62,254 bases of DNA from Bradyrhizobium diversitatis (GCF_016031635.1 NZ_JACEGD010000036.1:1-62254); one strand, 5' to 3'; counted from the stretch's first letter, positions 18,017 through 27,457 are shown. Translations and numbers: made by a program. Notes: generated by a model not told the origin, from the letters alone.

Positions 18017-19099
18017 TCAATAGCCGGTCAGCTCGAGATAGCCAACGCCGTCATGCGAGCCGGCAAAGCTGATCGGTCCTTCCCAATAGGAGAAGCCGGT
18101 CCCCATCCAGGCCTTGGGGTTGAGCGGCTTGCAGGCAATCGAGAACGATCGCGAGGGGATCGCGATCTGCCACTCCACCGGCAGCTTGCGTCCCGCGACA
18201 TCCGCGGTTGCCTTCGGCGTCATCTGGATGTCGCCTCCCGCGATCATCTGCGTCTCGCCGGTGGCGCTGATCCAGTTGCCGAACGGATAATCCTTGCCGT
18301 CCTTCTGCCGCAGCCGGTACAGCATCAGCTTGTCGCCGGATGCGAGATGCAGCGAGAGCCAGTCCCAGCCGGTCTGGTCGGCATCGAGCGGCTGGCTGCT
18401 CCATTCCCGGTCCATCCAGGCTTGGCCGGTGACATCGACGGATTTGGCATCGATCGTGAGATTGCCGCGCGCGCGATAGAACGGCTGGCTGTAATAGTAG
18501 GACGCCTGCCCGCGCTCGGACTTGCGGCTGTAGCCGCCATTGCCCTGCAGGACCACCGGACGATCGGCCTCCAGCGTCAATGCGTAGCTGAAATCGGTGC
18601 CGGACGCCTTCAGTGTCAGCGGTGCCAGTGTGCGATCGTCGGTGCGCTCGAGGCCCTTCATCTCCCAGTTGTCGATCCAGGCATCGAACGGCTTGGCCGT
18701 CACGCCGGCCTGCCCCACGCCGCCGCGCGAAAACGTTTCGTTGAAGCGGTGGGTGTCGGCCCGTGTCACCGCGGCATGCGCCATCCACACCTGCTGATTG
18801 GCCCAGCCTTCGCCTTGTGGGCCCGGCTGCGCGGCCTGGCGGAACAGCGTCCATTGCAGGCCGCAAGCCGCGCCGCTGCCATCGACCAGGTTCGCCGTGA
18901 GATACCACCACTCGATGCGAAATTCCGGATGCGGCCCGTGATCGGCGGGAAAGGTGAATGCCTTTCCCGGCGTGACCTTGGCAAAGCCGTCGGCGGTCTC
19001 GCCGAGCCCGGCATAGCCCTGCGCGCCGGCGCGCCGGGCTAGAGCGAGGGCGGCGATGCCGGCGGCGAAGGCGCGCCGCGAGATCCGGTCAGCGCTCAT
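18017..19099 (-). CDS. AttH-like / lipocalin-like secreted protein
   Basis: The precursor has about 360 residues. It begins MSADRISRRAFAAG, a twin-arginine-like signal ending near RRAGA, and contains the hallmark HPEFRIEWWYLTANL near residue 63 plus WMDREWSSQPLD in the second half. Both belong to the AttH/CrtC (carotenoid hydratase-like) two-lipocalin fold. In Agrobacterium the related AttH is encoded with ABC genes attEFG; enzymatic role is unproven. Here it overlaps by 11 nt the stop of an FtsX-like permease gene, which follows a LolD-like ATPase gene, reproducing that gene set. It likely acts in the periplasm on a lipid-like ligand delivered or extracted by the ABC unit (inference). Confidence 0.8.
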   Translation of the reverse strand: MSADRISRRAFAAGIAALALARRAGAQGYAGLGETADGFAKVTPGKAFTFPADHGPHPEFRIEWWYLTANLVDGSGAACGLQWTLFRQAAQPGPQGEGWANQQVWMAHAAVTRADTHRFNETFSRGGVGQAGVTAKPFDAWIDNWEMKGLERTDDRTLAPLTLKASGTDFSYALTLEADRPVVLQGNGGYSRKSERGQASYYYSQPFYRARGNLTIDAKSVDVTGQAWMDREWSSQPLDADQTGWDWLSLHLASGDKLMLYRLRQKDGKDYPFGNWISATGETQMIAGGDIQMTPKATADVAGRKLPVEWQIAIPSRSFSIACKPLNPKAWMGTGFSYWEGPISFAGSHDGVGYLELTGY

Positions 19100-21551
19100 T
19101 GGCAAACACCTTGACAAGAGTCGTCGGCTGCATCCGCGCCAGCCGCAGCATCGGCAGCAAGGCGGCCACCAGCGAAGCAAGCAGTGCAACCACGACCAGC
19201 TCGACCAATTGCAGCGGAAACACGTGGAACGGCAGCCGCCAGCCGAATGCCTTCACATTGACGATCGCAATCAGGCACCACGCCACCAGCAGGCCGAGCG
19301 GCACCGCCAGCAGGGACGTGAACAGTGCGACCGAAAGCGTCTTGGTCAGCTCGATCGCGGCAAGGCGCGGCCGCGTGATGCCGATCGCCCACAGCGGCGC
19401 AAGCTGCGGCAGGCGGGAATTCGCCAGCGTCAGCAGGCTGGTCAGCAGTGCGATGCCGGCGACGCCGAGCGTGAAGGCGTTCAGCGCCGAGGTCACGGCG
19501 AAGGTGCGGTTGAAGATGCGGATCGATTCCGCCTTCACCGTCGCCTGGTCGGCGACGCTGCGGTCGTCGAGCGCAAACTGCTTCTGCAGGGCCGCGATCA
19601 GGCCGGGGATATGTTCCTTGGCGACGATCAGGCCCATCCGCGTCTGCGGCGTCTGCGGAAACTGCCGGATCAGCGCCGCGACATTCACGGCCAGCTGCCC
19701 CCTGGGATTGCCGTAATCGGCATAGATGCCGACGATGTCGAGCTCCCAGGTGCCGCCCGGCGCCGGCACTTCGATCACGTCACCGAGGCGTACATTCAGC
19801 CGGCGGCTCAACTGCTCGCTGATGAAGGCGGCATTGCCCGGCACCAGACGGGTCCAAGCGCGGGGTGCGACTTGCAGCAGCGGCCAGCGCTCGCGATAGA
19901 GCGCGTGATCGGGCAGGCCCAGCAGCTCGACCGGCTGGCCTTGAATCTGCGCTTCCGTACGTCCGCCCGAGAGGATCGCCTGGACGTCGCTGCGCTCCTT
20001 CAGCCAGCTGCGGATCGCAACTCCCTGCGCATTGTCGGACGCGCTGATGTAGACGTCGGCGGCGAGCCGCCCGTCGAGCCAGCCGATGAACGTGCGGCTG
20101 AAGGTCTCCACCATGGTCGAGACGCCGACATTGACGGCAAGCGCGAGCAGCAGTGCCATCAGCGCGAGCGACAATCCGGACAGCTGTTGACGGCTGTCCG
20201 CCCAGAACCACAGCGCAAGCGGGCCACGCGCGACGCGCTGGCCGGCGAGCAGGATGATGTCGAGAAAGGCCGGCAGGATCAGCGCCGCACCTAACATCAG
20301 GGCCGCTAGCACGCCAAAGCCTGCGATCAGCGATTGCCCGTAGTGGAGCAGCAGCGACGCGACGGCGAACACGGCGCAGGCCGCACAGCTCTGCAGGATC
20401 AGCCAGCGGCGTTGCCGCTGCTGCCAGGCGCGCGGCTGGGCGGTTGCCAGCACCGGCATTCTGACCGCCTTGATCAGACTCGTTGCGGCCGCCACCAGCG
20501 CGCCCGCCACGCTGATGCCGATGCCGGCGAGCCACCATTCGCCTCGCAGGCCGAGCTGCCCCGGAATCTGCGCGCCATAGAGCCCGCGCAGCGATGCGGC
20601 GACGTCGGGCAGCAGGGCAGCCGCGATGAAATAGCCGCAAGCGAGCCCGATCAGCCCGGCGATCAGCGCCAGTGCCACGAGCTCGATCACCAGCACCGTG
20701 TTGACCAGCCGCGCCGAGGCGCCGCAGGCGCGCAAGGTCCGCAGCATCGGCAGACGCTGCTCGAAGGCGAGGCCGACGGCCGAGTTGACGATGAACAGGC
20801 CGACGAAGAACGACAACAGGCCGAACGCGGTGAGATTGAGATGGAAACTGTCGGTGAGATGCTCCAGCTCCGTCTCGGCATCCGGCTCGACCCGCTGCAA
20901 CTGCTCGCCAACGACGCTGGCCAGCGGCGCCGGCTTGCCCTTCGCCTCGCCGATCAGGAGCCGGGACACCTGATCCGGCTTGTTGAGGAGGCGCTGTGCC
21001 ACGCCGATATCGACCACGAGCACATCGGGCACGAGCTGCGGCAGCACGCGCAGCGGCGGCAGCTTTGCGCCATCGCTGATCGCAGGCGCCGCGCCTTCCG
21101 CCTCATGCAAGTCGGCCAGCGTCTCCCGCGCCACCAGCGTCTGGCCCGGCGGCGCGACGAAGCTGCTCAGATCCGAGGCGCCGAGCCGCGGCGCGTTGCC
21201 GACATCGGCCGGCAGCGTCACCGGCTCGATGCCGAGCAGCCGCACCGAGCGGCCGTTGATCTGGACCCGCCCCTCCAGCACCGGCGAGACCGGCCAGCCC
21301 GCGCGCCGGAGCTTGACGAACAGCTCCTGGGAAAACGTCGCCGCCTTTGGCGCCACCAACATCGCCGTACGCGCGCCGCCGAATGTTGCCGCGGCACGGT
21401 CATAGGCATTGCGGGCCTGCTGGTTGATCGCCTGCACGCCGCTCCACAGCGCGGTCGCCGCGATCAGCCCGATCAGCAGCGTGGCGAACTGCATCTTGTG
21501 GCGCCGCCAATGGCTGAGCAGCACGGCGAGGATCCACAGCGCGCGCCTCAT
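19089..21551 (-). CDS. FtsX-like ABC transporter permease (AttF/AttG-like)
   Basis: An 820-residue inner-membrane protein with two FtsX/MacB-type core domains joined in one chain. The N-terminal helix lies near residues 21-40, a large periplasmic segment follows to about residue 230, the first core around LTAFGLLSFFVGLFIVNSAVGLAFEQRLPMLRTLRACG, and the second core ends with LLTSLLTLANSRLPQLAPLWAIGITRPRL. Its ATG overlaps the stop of the ATPase gene by 4 nt. Family members work by mechanotransmission or lipid/lipoprotein extraction rather than classic import. With the AttH-like partner this suggests an envelope lipid function, not established here. Confidence 0.88.
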   Translation of the reverse strand: MRRALWILAVLLSHWRRHKMQFATLLIGLIAATALWSGVQAINQQARNAYDRAAATFGGARTAMLVAPKAATFSQELFVKLRRAGWPVSPVLEGRVQINGRSVRLLGIEPVTLPADVGNAPRLGASDLSSFVAPPGQTLVARETLADLHEAEGAAPAISDGAKLPPLRVLPQLVPDVLVVDIGVAQRLLNKPDQVSRLLIGEAKGKPAPLASVVGEQLQRVEPDAETELEHLTDSFHLNLTAFGLLSFFVGLFIVNSAVGLAFEQRLPMLRTLRACGASARLVNTVLVIELVALALIAGLIGLACGYFIAAALLPDVAASLRGLYGAQIPGQLGLRGEWWLAGIGISVAGALVAAATSLIKAVRMPVLATAQPRAWQQRQRRWLILQSCAACAVFAVASLLLHYGQSLIAGFGVLAALMLGAALILPAFLDIILLAGQRVARGPLALWFWADSRQQLSGLSLALMALLLALAVNVGVSTMVETFSRTFIGWLDGRLAADVYISASDNAQGVAIRSWLKERSDVQAILSGGRTEAQIQGQPVELLGLPDHALYRERWPLLQVAPRAWTRLVPGNAAFISEQLSRRLNVRLGDVIEVPAPGGTWELDIVGIYADYGNPRGQLAVNVAALIRQFPQTPQTRMGLIVAKEHIPGLIAALQKQFALDDRSVADQATVKAESIRIFNRTFAVTSALNAFTLGVAGIALLTSLLTLANSRLPQLAPLWAIGITRPRLAAIELTKTLSVALFTSLLAVPLGLLVAWCLIAIVNVKAFGWRLPFHVFPLQLVELVVVALLASLVAALLPMLRLARMQPTTLVKVFANER

Positions 21552-22201
21552 GCGATGCGCCCCGCATGCAGGGTGAGGTGACGGTCGAGCGTCGCAGCCA
21601 GATGCAGGCTGTGCGTCACCATCAGGAAGCCGCAGCCGGTGCGCGCGACGAGGTCGCGCGTCAGCGCCAGCACGTCCTCGGCGGTGGCTTCGTCGAGATT
21701 GCCGGTCGGCTCGTCCGCGAGCAGCAGCGAGGGCTTTGTCGCCAGCGCCCGGCCGATCGCGACCCGCTGCTGCTGGCCGCCCGATATTTGTTCTGGATAA
21801 CGTTTGAGCAGGCCGCCGAGCCCGAGCCGCTCGACAAGCTCCTTGATCCAGGCCGCATCATGCCGGCCGGCGATCCGCGCCTGGAAGGCGAGATTGTCCG
21901 CGACCGAGAGGCTCGGGACCAGGTTGAATTGCTGGAAGACCAGCCCGATGCGATCCCGCCGCAAGCCGGCACGTCCCGCATCCGACAGCTTGGTGACCTC
22001 GATCTCCTCCAGCTGGATCGTGCCGCCGTCGGCCGCATCGAGCCCCGCGATCAGATGCAGCAATGTGCTCTTGCCGCTGCCGGACTCGCCGGTCAGTGCG
22101 ACGCGCTCGCCGTGCCTGAGGTCGAGATCGACGCCGCGCAGCACATGGACCGGCTCGCCGGCCGAGGAGAATGTCTTGGACAGATTTCGGATGCTCAGCA
22201 C
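21548..22201 (-). CDS. LolD/MacB-like ABC transporter ATP-binding protein
   Basis: An ATPase of about 217 residues that powers the FtsX-like permease. Walker A is TGESGSGKST, the signature ISGGQQQR and Walker B LLLADEPTGNLD, matching the LolD/MacB/FtsE class. The open frame extends to 22324 but the leading residues are not conserved, and GTG at 22201 (product starting VLSIRNLSKTF) gives the usual length. No strong ribosome binding site is visible, so the start is less certain than the frame. It is the first gene of a three-gene unit with 4-nt and 11-nt overlaps, and is divergent from an MFS gene. Confidence 0.88.
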   Translation of the reverse strand: MLSIRNLSKTFSSAGEPVHVLRGVDLDLRHGERVALTGESGSGKSTLLHLIAGLDAADGGTIQLEEIEVTKLSDAGRAGLRRDRIGLVFQQFNLVPSLSVADNLAFQARIAGRHDAAWIKELVERLGLGGLLKRYPEQISGGQQQRVAIGRALATKPSLLLADEPTGNLDEATAEDVLALTRDLVARTGCGFLMVTHSLHLAATLDRHLTLHAGRIA

Positions 22202-22344
22202 GATGAATGGCGCCGGACGGAATTGACACAATTGCTCCGTAGCACACTTGCTGCGGAAATGCCGGGTTGCGTTGGTCTTGAAGCCGTTGTTAGCTTCCAA
22301 GACGGCCAAATCAAAAAGTGCCAAAAAGACATACGGGGAGATTC

Positions 22345-23682
22345 ATGAGCGCTCAGGGAACGCCGGCGGCGGCGGGCAGGACGGCAGGGCAATCCAAGGC
22401 AACGCCGAAGGGCGCCTGGACCATTACATTTCTCCTCTTTCTCTTCATGGTGGTGAACTTCGCGGACAAGATCGTCGTCGGTCTCGCCGGCGTGCCGATC
22501 ATGACCGACATGAAGCTCAGCGCCGAGCAGTTCGGCCTGCTCGGGTCCTCGTTCTTCTTCCTGTTCTCGATCTCTGCCATCGTGGTCGGCTTCATCGTCA
22601 ACAAGGTGCCGACGCGCTGGGTGCTGCTTGTTCTGGCCGTGATCTGGGCGCTGGCGCAATTTCCGATGGTCGGCACCGTCTCCTTCACCACGCTCCTGAT
22701 CTGCCGCATCGTGCTGGGCGCTGGCGAAGGCCCGGCCTTCTCGGTCGCCGCGCACGCCATCTACAAATGGTTCCCCGACGAGAAGCGCACGCTGCCGACC
22801 GCGATCCTGTCGCAGGGCTCGGCCTTCGGCGTTATCCTCGCGGTGCCGGCGCTGAACTGGATCATCGTCAATCATTCCTGGCACTATGCCTTCGGCGCGC
22901 TCGGAATCGTCGGCCTGATCTGGGTTGCGGCCTGGCTCACGCTCGGCAAGGAAGGGCCGCTGGAAGACACGCAAGTCTCGGCTGCGGCCGAGCCGAAGAT
23001 CCCTTATTTGCAGCTTCTCACCTCGCGCACCTTCATCGGCTGCGTCGCCGCAACCTTCGGCGCCTATTGGGCGCTGTCGCTCGGCCTGACGTGGTTCACG
23101 CCGTTCATCGTCAAGGGGCTCGGGTTCTCGCAGAGCGAGGCCGGCTTCATCTCGATCCTGCCCTGGGTGTTCGGCGCCACCATCGTCATGCTCACCGGCT
23201 GGATCTCGCAGGTGATGATGGCGCGCGGCTACAACACCCGTGCGGCGCGCGGTGTTCTAGGCTCGGTGCCGCTCGTGGTCGGCGGGCTGATCCTGGCGAT
23301 GATGCCGCATGTCCAGGGCGCGGGCCTTCAGATCGCGCTGCTTGTGGTCGGCTCGGGCCTGTGCGGGGCGATCTACGTCGTCTGCCCGCCCATGCTCGGC
23401 GAATTCACGCCGACGTCGCAGCGCGGCGCGATTCTCGCGATCTACGGTGCGCTCTACACGCTCGCCGGCATCATCGCGCCGGCCGTGATGGGCGCCACGA
23501 TCCAGCGTGCCGGCAGCACGCTCGACGGCTACCTGACCGGCTTCACCATCAACGCCGTGATCATGGTCGGCTCCGGCCTGCTCGGCCTATTGCTGCTCTG
23601 GCCGAACACGGAGAGGACCAGGCTGACGCGTGGTGCCACTCCGCAGGCAGCTGCGCTGAAAGGCGCGGTGTCGCCGGGGTAA
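22345..23682 (+). CDS. MFS transporter, anion:cation symporter type
   Basis: A 445-residue carrier with 12 predicted helices. After MSAQGTPAAAGRTAG the first helix begins near residue 28 with FLLFLFMVVNFADKIVVGLAG, the typical opening of ACS-family symporters for organic anions (sugar acids, phthalate, tartrate). The loop IVNKVPTRW and the GAGEGPAFSVAAHAIYKWFPDEKR segment of helices 4-5 are also family features. ATG at 22345 is preceded by GGGGAG; a GTG at 22318 is less likely. It is divergent from the LolD-like gene with 143 bp between. The substrate is unknown. Confidence 0.88.
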   Translation: MSAQGTPAAAGRTAGQSKATPKGAWTITFLLFLFMVVNFADKIVVGLAGVPIMTDMKLSAEQFGLLGSSFFFLFSISAIVVGFIVNKVPTRWVLLVLAVIWALAQFPMVGTVSFTTLLICRIVLGAGEGPAFSVAAHAIYKWFPDEKRTLPTAILSQGSAFGVILAVPALNWIIVNHSWHYAFGALGIVGLIWVAAWLTLGKEGPLEDTQVSAAAEPKIPYLQLLTSRTFIGCVAATFGAYWALSLGLTWFTPFIVKGLGFSQSEAGFISILPWVFGATIVMLTGWISQVMMARGYNTRAARGVLGSVPLVVGGLILAMMPHVQGAGLQIALLVVGSGLCGAIYVVCPPMLGEFTPTSQRGAILAIYGALYTLAGIIAPAVMGATIQRAGSTLDGYLTGFTINAVIMVGSGLLGLLLLWPNTERTRLTRGATPQAAALKGAVSPG

Positions 23683-23712
23683 GGGAAGCGGTTAGCCGCC
23701 CCAACCACAACT

Positions 23713-23872
23713 GTCGTCCCGGACAAGCGTAAGCGCAGATCCGGGACCCCCGCGCGAGCGCTTGCGCTCGTCGCGATAATCACAGGGAGTGGTTTGGCGA
23801 AGGCTCGGAGTTGACAGCTTCGCACCACACGTCTCCCTGTGGTTATGGATCCCCGCTTTCGCGGGGATGACA
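23713..23872. repeat. Dispersed repeat, mosaic copy
   Basis: The left arm GTCGTCCCGGACAAGCG is of one type and the right arm CCCCGCTTTCGCGGGGATGAC of another, around the shared core that includes AATCACAGGGAGTGGTTTGG on the left and CCCTGTGGTTATGGATCC on the right. It lies between convergent genes. Confidence 0.85.
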
Positions 23873-23916
23873 GCGAGGATGTTGAGACGCTTTGGCGTCT
23901 CATACATGGACGTCGC

Positions 23917-25632
23917 CTAATTCACCCCCTGCGCACCACGAATCAGCCTCCCCGGCCGCCGTCCCGTGGCCTCACCCTGTCGCCGCGTCACCACGCCCGA
24001 CACGATGGTCGCCTCGTAGCCGTCGACATCCTGCAGCAACCTCCGCCCGCCGACCGGCAGATCGTAATGCACCTTCGGCGGATGCAGGTGCAGACGGTCG
24101 TAGTCGATCACGTTGACGTCAGCTTTATAGCCCGGAGCAATAAGCCCGCGGTCGGCGAGACCGACCGAGAGCGCCGTCTTGCGCGACTGCGCCGCGACCA
24201 CGAACGGAATCGTGAGCTTCTCGCCGCGCTTGCGGTCACGGGTCCAGTGCGTCAGCAGATAGGTCGGGAAGCTCGCATCGCAGATGATGCCGCAATGCGC
24301 GCCGCCGTCGGACAGGCCCGGCACCGATTGCGGGTCGAGCAGCATCTCGCGCGTCGCATCGAGATTGCCGTCGGAATAGTTCAGGAATGGCACGTAGAGC
24401 ATGCCGCGGCCATCGTCCGACAGCATGGCGTCATAGGCGAGCTCTTCCGGCCGACGCCCCTGCCTGCGCGCCAGCGGTCCCAGCGCGTTCTCCGGCGGCT
24501 GCTCGTAATCGGGGGGATCGCCGAGCAGGAACATCTTGTCGTAGTCGGGACGGAAGAACAGCGGATCGTCGGTCGCGGTCGCCGTCTCGCTCAGGATTGC
24601 CTTGCGCACATCAGGCTGATGCAGCCGCGCCAGCCGTTCCTGCAGCGGCAGATGGGCAATCGCCCTGTAGCTCGGATGGGTCTGGAAAGGGTTGCGCGAG
24701 AGCTCGAGCCCGAGCAGGAGCCCGACAGGGCGCGCCGCAATCTGCGCGGTGACGGAGAGGCCGCGCCGTGCTGCCGCATTGATCTCGTCCAGCGTCTGGC
24801 GCCAGCGCTGCGGTGCCTTGTCGTTCTGCGTGATCGAGAACGAGATCGGGCATTTCGTCGAGTCTGCGACCCGCAGCATCATCGGCAGGTCTTCGTGGAG
24901 GGTGGAGAGGTCGAGCACGAATTGCAGCACGCTGCGGCCCTGCCGGTGCATCGCGCCGGCAATCGCGGTGAGCTCGTCCTCGCCTGCTTTCAGCGTCGGC
25001 GTGAAATCGCCGGTCGAGGTGCGATGATTGAGCGTGCGCGAGGTCGAGAAGCCGAGCGCTCCCGAGCGTACCGCCTCGCCCGCGAGCCTCGCCATCGCCG
25101 CATTGTCCTCCGCGGTCGAGGGATCGCGGCGCGCGCCGCGCTCGCCCATGACATAGACGCGCAGCGCCGCATGCGGCAGTTGCGCGCCGACATCGATGTC
25201 GAAATCGCGCCTGGAGAGCCAGTCCATGTAATCCGGAAAGCTCTCCCAGGCCCAGGGAATGCCGGCGCTCAGCACCGGCTCCGGAATGTCCTCGACGCCT
25301 TCCATGAGCTGGATCAGGCGGGTGTGGTCATCAGGCTTGCACGGCGCAAAGCCGACGCCGCAATTGCCCATGATCGCCGTGGTGACGCCGTTCTGTGAGG
25401 ACGGCGTGATGTCCTGGCTCCAGGTGACCTGCCCGTCGTAATGGGTATGCACGTCGACGAAGCCCGGTGTCACCAGTTTTCCGCGCGCGTCGATCTCCTC
25501 GCGGCCCTTCGACGCAACCTTGCCGACTTCGCTAATCTTGCCGCCGGTGATGGCGACATCAGCCTCGAACAGCTCGCCGCCGCTGCCGTCCGCGACGGTG
25601 CCGCCGCGGATTATGAGATCAGGGGTGCTCAT
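23917..25632 (-). CDS. Amidohydrolase, N-acyl-D-amino-acid deacylase family
   Basis: A 571-residue metal-dependent hydrolase of the D-aminoacylase group. The N-terminal strand region MSTPDLIIRGGTVADGSG is followed by the metal motif VDVHTHYDGQVTW near residue 63 and by MGNCGVGFAP, whose Cys is a metal ligand in this family. The C-terminal LIAPGYKADVNVIDYDRL returns to the small beta domain. It would cleave an N-acyl group or related amide or imide bond in the cytosol. ATG at 25632 is chosen; upstream frame to 25725 is repeat sequence. An MFS gene follows upstream on the same strand at 25830 and may carry the substrate, but a repeat separates them. Confidence 0.88.
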   Translation of the reverse strand: MSTPDLIIRGGTVADGSGGELFEADVAITGGKISEVGKVASKGREEIDARGKLVTPGFVDVHTHYDGQVTWSQDITPSSQNGVTTAIMGNCGVGFAPCKPDDHTRLIQLMEGVEDIPEPVLSAGIPWAWESFPDYMDWLSRRDFDIDVGAQLPHAALRVYVMGERGARRDPSTAEDNAAMARLAGEAVRSGALGFSTSRTLNHRTSTGDFTPTLKAGEDELTAIAGAMHRQGRSVLQFVLDLSTLHEDLPMMLRVADSTKCPISFSITQNDKAPQRWRQTLDEINAAARRGLSVTAQIAARPVGLLLGLELSRNPFQTHPSYRAIAHLPLQERLARLHQPDVRKAILSETATATDDPLFFRPDYDKMFLLGDPPDYEQPPENALGPLARRQGRRPEELAYDAMLSDDGRGMLYVPFLNYSDGNLDATREMLLDPQSVPGLSDGGAHCGIICDASFPTYLLTHWTRDRKRGEKLTIPFVVAAQSRKTALSVGLADRGLIAPGYKADVNVIDYDRLHLHPPKVHYDLPVGGRRLLQDVDGYEATIVSGVVTRRQGEATGRRPGRLIRGAQGVN

Positions 25633-25681
25633 TGGTGTTTCTTCCCGATTTGTTTTGTTGTTGTACGCGCCTCTTTCAGCT

Positions 25682-25815
25682 GTCGTCCCGGACAAGCGAA
25701 GCGCAGATCCGGGACCCATAACCACAGGAAAATGTTTTGCGAAGACTCGGAGTGACCAGTCCCGCGCCGCAACTTCTCCCTGTGGTTATGGGTCCCTGCA
25801 TTCGCAGGGACGACA
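25682..25815. repeat. Dispersed repeat, mosaic copy
   Basis: The left arm GTCGTCCCGGACAAGCG pairs imperfectly with the right arm CCTGCATTCGCAGGGACGAC, again around the shared core with CATAACCACAGG and CCTGTGGTTATGGGTCCC. It separates the amidohydrolase and MFS genes. Confidence 0.85.
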
Positions 25816-25829
25816 GTTGAATTCGTGGC

Positions 25830-27035
25830 TCAAGCCTTGGCCGGCTTCCGTTCCGTGAACGGCGACAGCACCACCGTCGCGAGCATGAAGATCACGGACG
25901 CGCCGAACACCCAATGCGGCGCGCTTTGATCCATGATCCAGCCGAACAGCAGCGGTGAGACGATGCCGCCGAGATTGAAACCGGTCGAGACGATGCCGAA
26001 GGCACGCCCCGCAGCGCCGGCGGGCGCCGCATTGCGCACCAGCATGTCGCGGGAGGGCGCGATCACGCCGGAGAGGAAGCCCGCGGTCGCCATCATGGCG
26101 GTCAGCGCCCAGCCCGGCAGCGTCACCAGCGCGATCAGCAGTACGATTGCCGCATTCGCCGCAAAGCAGGCCGCCGCGACATAGCCGTGACGCTCGGTGT
26201 GGTCGGCGAGGAAGCCGCCCGCGAGCACGCCCGCGGCGCTGGCGGCGAGGAATGCGGTCAATGCGACGTTGGCGATCGAATAAGAGGCACCATACCCGCT
26301 CATCAGCGCGACCACGCCGAAATTGTTGATACCTGCGACCGACAGGCTGAGCAGCATGAACAGCGCGGTCAACGTGATCAACGCTGGGGTGATCACCGCC
26401 TGCTTCGGCGCGCTTTCGCCGCCCGGCTTCTTCTTGTGCGCGCCGGCCTCGGGAATGCCCATGGCGATCAGCAGCAACGCCACCAGGATCGCGATCGCGC
26501 CCGACGCGATCAGCGCACCGACGCCGCCGGACAGGGTGACCAGCGCGGCAACGATCGCCGGCGTCACCGCACCGCCGAGATAGCCGGCAAAGGTGTGGAC
26601 CGAGAAGGCGCGCCCCATCCGCGCCTCGTCCATGTGCTCGGCCAGGATCGCGTAATCGGCGGGATGATAGACGCTGTTGGCGAGGCCGAGCAGCACGGCG
26701 CAGGCGATCAGCGAGGCGTAGCTGAGGTGTAGTCCGAGCAGGATCAGCGCGAGCCCGCCGAGCGTCAGCCCGGCCAGCAGGATTTTGCGCGCGCCAAAAT
26801 GGTCGACGAGATAGCCGGTCGGCGCCTGCGTCAGACCCGATACGACGGCAAGCGTGGTAAGCGCGAAGCCGAGCTCGACATAGCCGACGCCGAGCTTTTC
26901 CCTCAGGAACGGAAACAGCATCGGCAGGACCAGCAGGTGGAAATGGCTGACCCAATGCGCGATGGAGATTCCGGTCAGCGTGCGCAGCGCATTGTCCGCC
27001 TTGCCATGCTGCGGTGCGGCGAGAACGTCGACCAT
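25830..27035 (-). CDS. MFS transporter
   Basis: A 401-residue protein with about 12 transmembrane helices. The opening SIAHWVSHFHLLVLPMLFPFLREKLGVGYVELGFALT resembles the fosmidomycin-resistance/YfnC branch of the major facilitator superfamily, and the motif-A-like segment APTGYLVDHFGARKIL follows helix 2. The later YHPADYAILAEHMDEARMGRAFSVHTFAGYLGGA matches helices 4-5 of that group. Export of a small compound or uptake of an organic acid are both possible. It reads in the same direction as the amidohydrolase downstream. No regulator is adjacent. Confidence 0.87.
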   Translation of the reverse strand: MVDVLAAPQHGKADNALRTLTGISIAHWVSHFHLLVLPMLFPFLREKLGVGYVELGFALTTLAVVSGLTQAPTGYLVDHFGARKILLAGLTLGGLALILLGLHLSYASLIACAVLLGLANSVYHPADYAILAEHMDEARMGRAFSVHTFAGYLGGAVTPAIVAALVTLSGGVGALIASGAIAILVALLLIAMGIPEAGAHKKKPGGESAPKQAVITPALITLTALFMLLSLSVAGINNFGVVALMSGYGASYSIANVALTAFLAASAAGVLAGGFLADHTERHGYVAAACFAANAAIVLLIALVTLPGWALTAMMATAGFLSGVIAPSRDMLVRNAAPAGAAGRAFGIVSTGFNLGGIVSPLLFGWIMDQSAPHWVFGASVIFMLATVVLSPFTERKPAKA

Positions 27036-27162
27036 TGCAGTTCCGTTTCACTCCCGATGGAGGCGCAAACTATCGGGGAGGGCGGTTATTTGTCCATGAA
27101 CGCAGGCGCATGGCAGCTAGCGCGGGCGGGGGAAGTGAGGGGCATCGGGTGTGCCTCCACGC

Positions 27163-27190
27163 CGTCATCCCTGCGCACGCAGGGACGACA
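27163..27190. repeat. Fragment of dispersed palindromic repeat
   Basis: GTCATCCCTGCGCACGCAGG is a single arm hairpin of the mosaic repeat family without the core or partner arm. It ends 15 bp beyond the stop codon of the small gene at 27206 and could form its transcript end. The rest of 27036-27205 shows nothing recognisable. Confidence 0.65.
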
Positions 27191-27205
27191 ACGGAGTTCG
27201 GCTAC

Positions 27206-27364
27206 TCACAACGGCTCGTCATCCGGGCCATATCGATCACGCTTCGGCGTTGCGATGTCGCCGTCTTCGTAATCGTCGTCGTCAATCTCGCGCCGGGGTG
27301 AGGGCTTCTTTGCCTTGTCTTGCGCCTGCTTCGGCGGTTCGCTCGGTTTTACGGTCTTGGCCAT
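27206..27364 (-). CDS. Small hypothetical protein, 52 residues
   Basis: The reading frame is ATG to TGA and encodes MAKTVKPSEPPKQAQDKA followed by KKPSPRREIDDDDYEDGD and a short tail ending YGPDDEPL. It is strongly bipartite: a lysine/proline-rich N-terminal half and an Asp/Glu-rich centre, with no hydrophobic segment, so it is probably disordered and cytosolic. Codon use matches the neighbours, with GC third positions throughout the first half, which argues for a real gene. The upstream ribosome binding site is weak. I do not recognise a family. It lies between the MFS gene and the MBL-rhodanese gene, all on the same strand. Confidence 0.6.
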   Translation of the reverse strand: MAKTVKPSEPPKQAQDKAKKPSPRREIDDDDYEDGDIATPKRDRYGPDDEPL

Positions 27365-27457
27365 GGCTGGTCCCGGATGGGTGATGCTGCATCCGAATGA
27401 ATCTATCCGCCCAATATGTGCGGTTCCTGGCCCAACTCAAGGCTCGCGACGAGGCCG

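Noticed and set aside
22202..22344. TTGACA near 22222 as a -35 element for the MFS gene
   Set aside because: No acceptable -10 sequence lies 16-18 bases downstream, so I could not support a promoter call.
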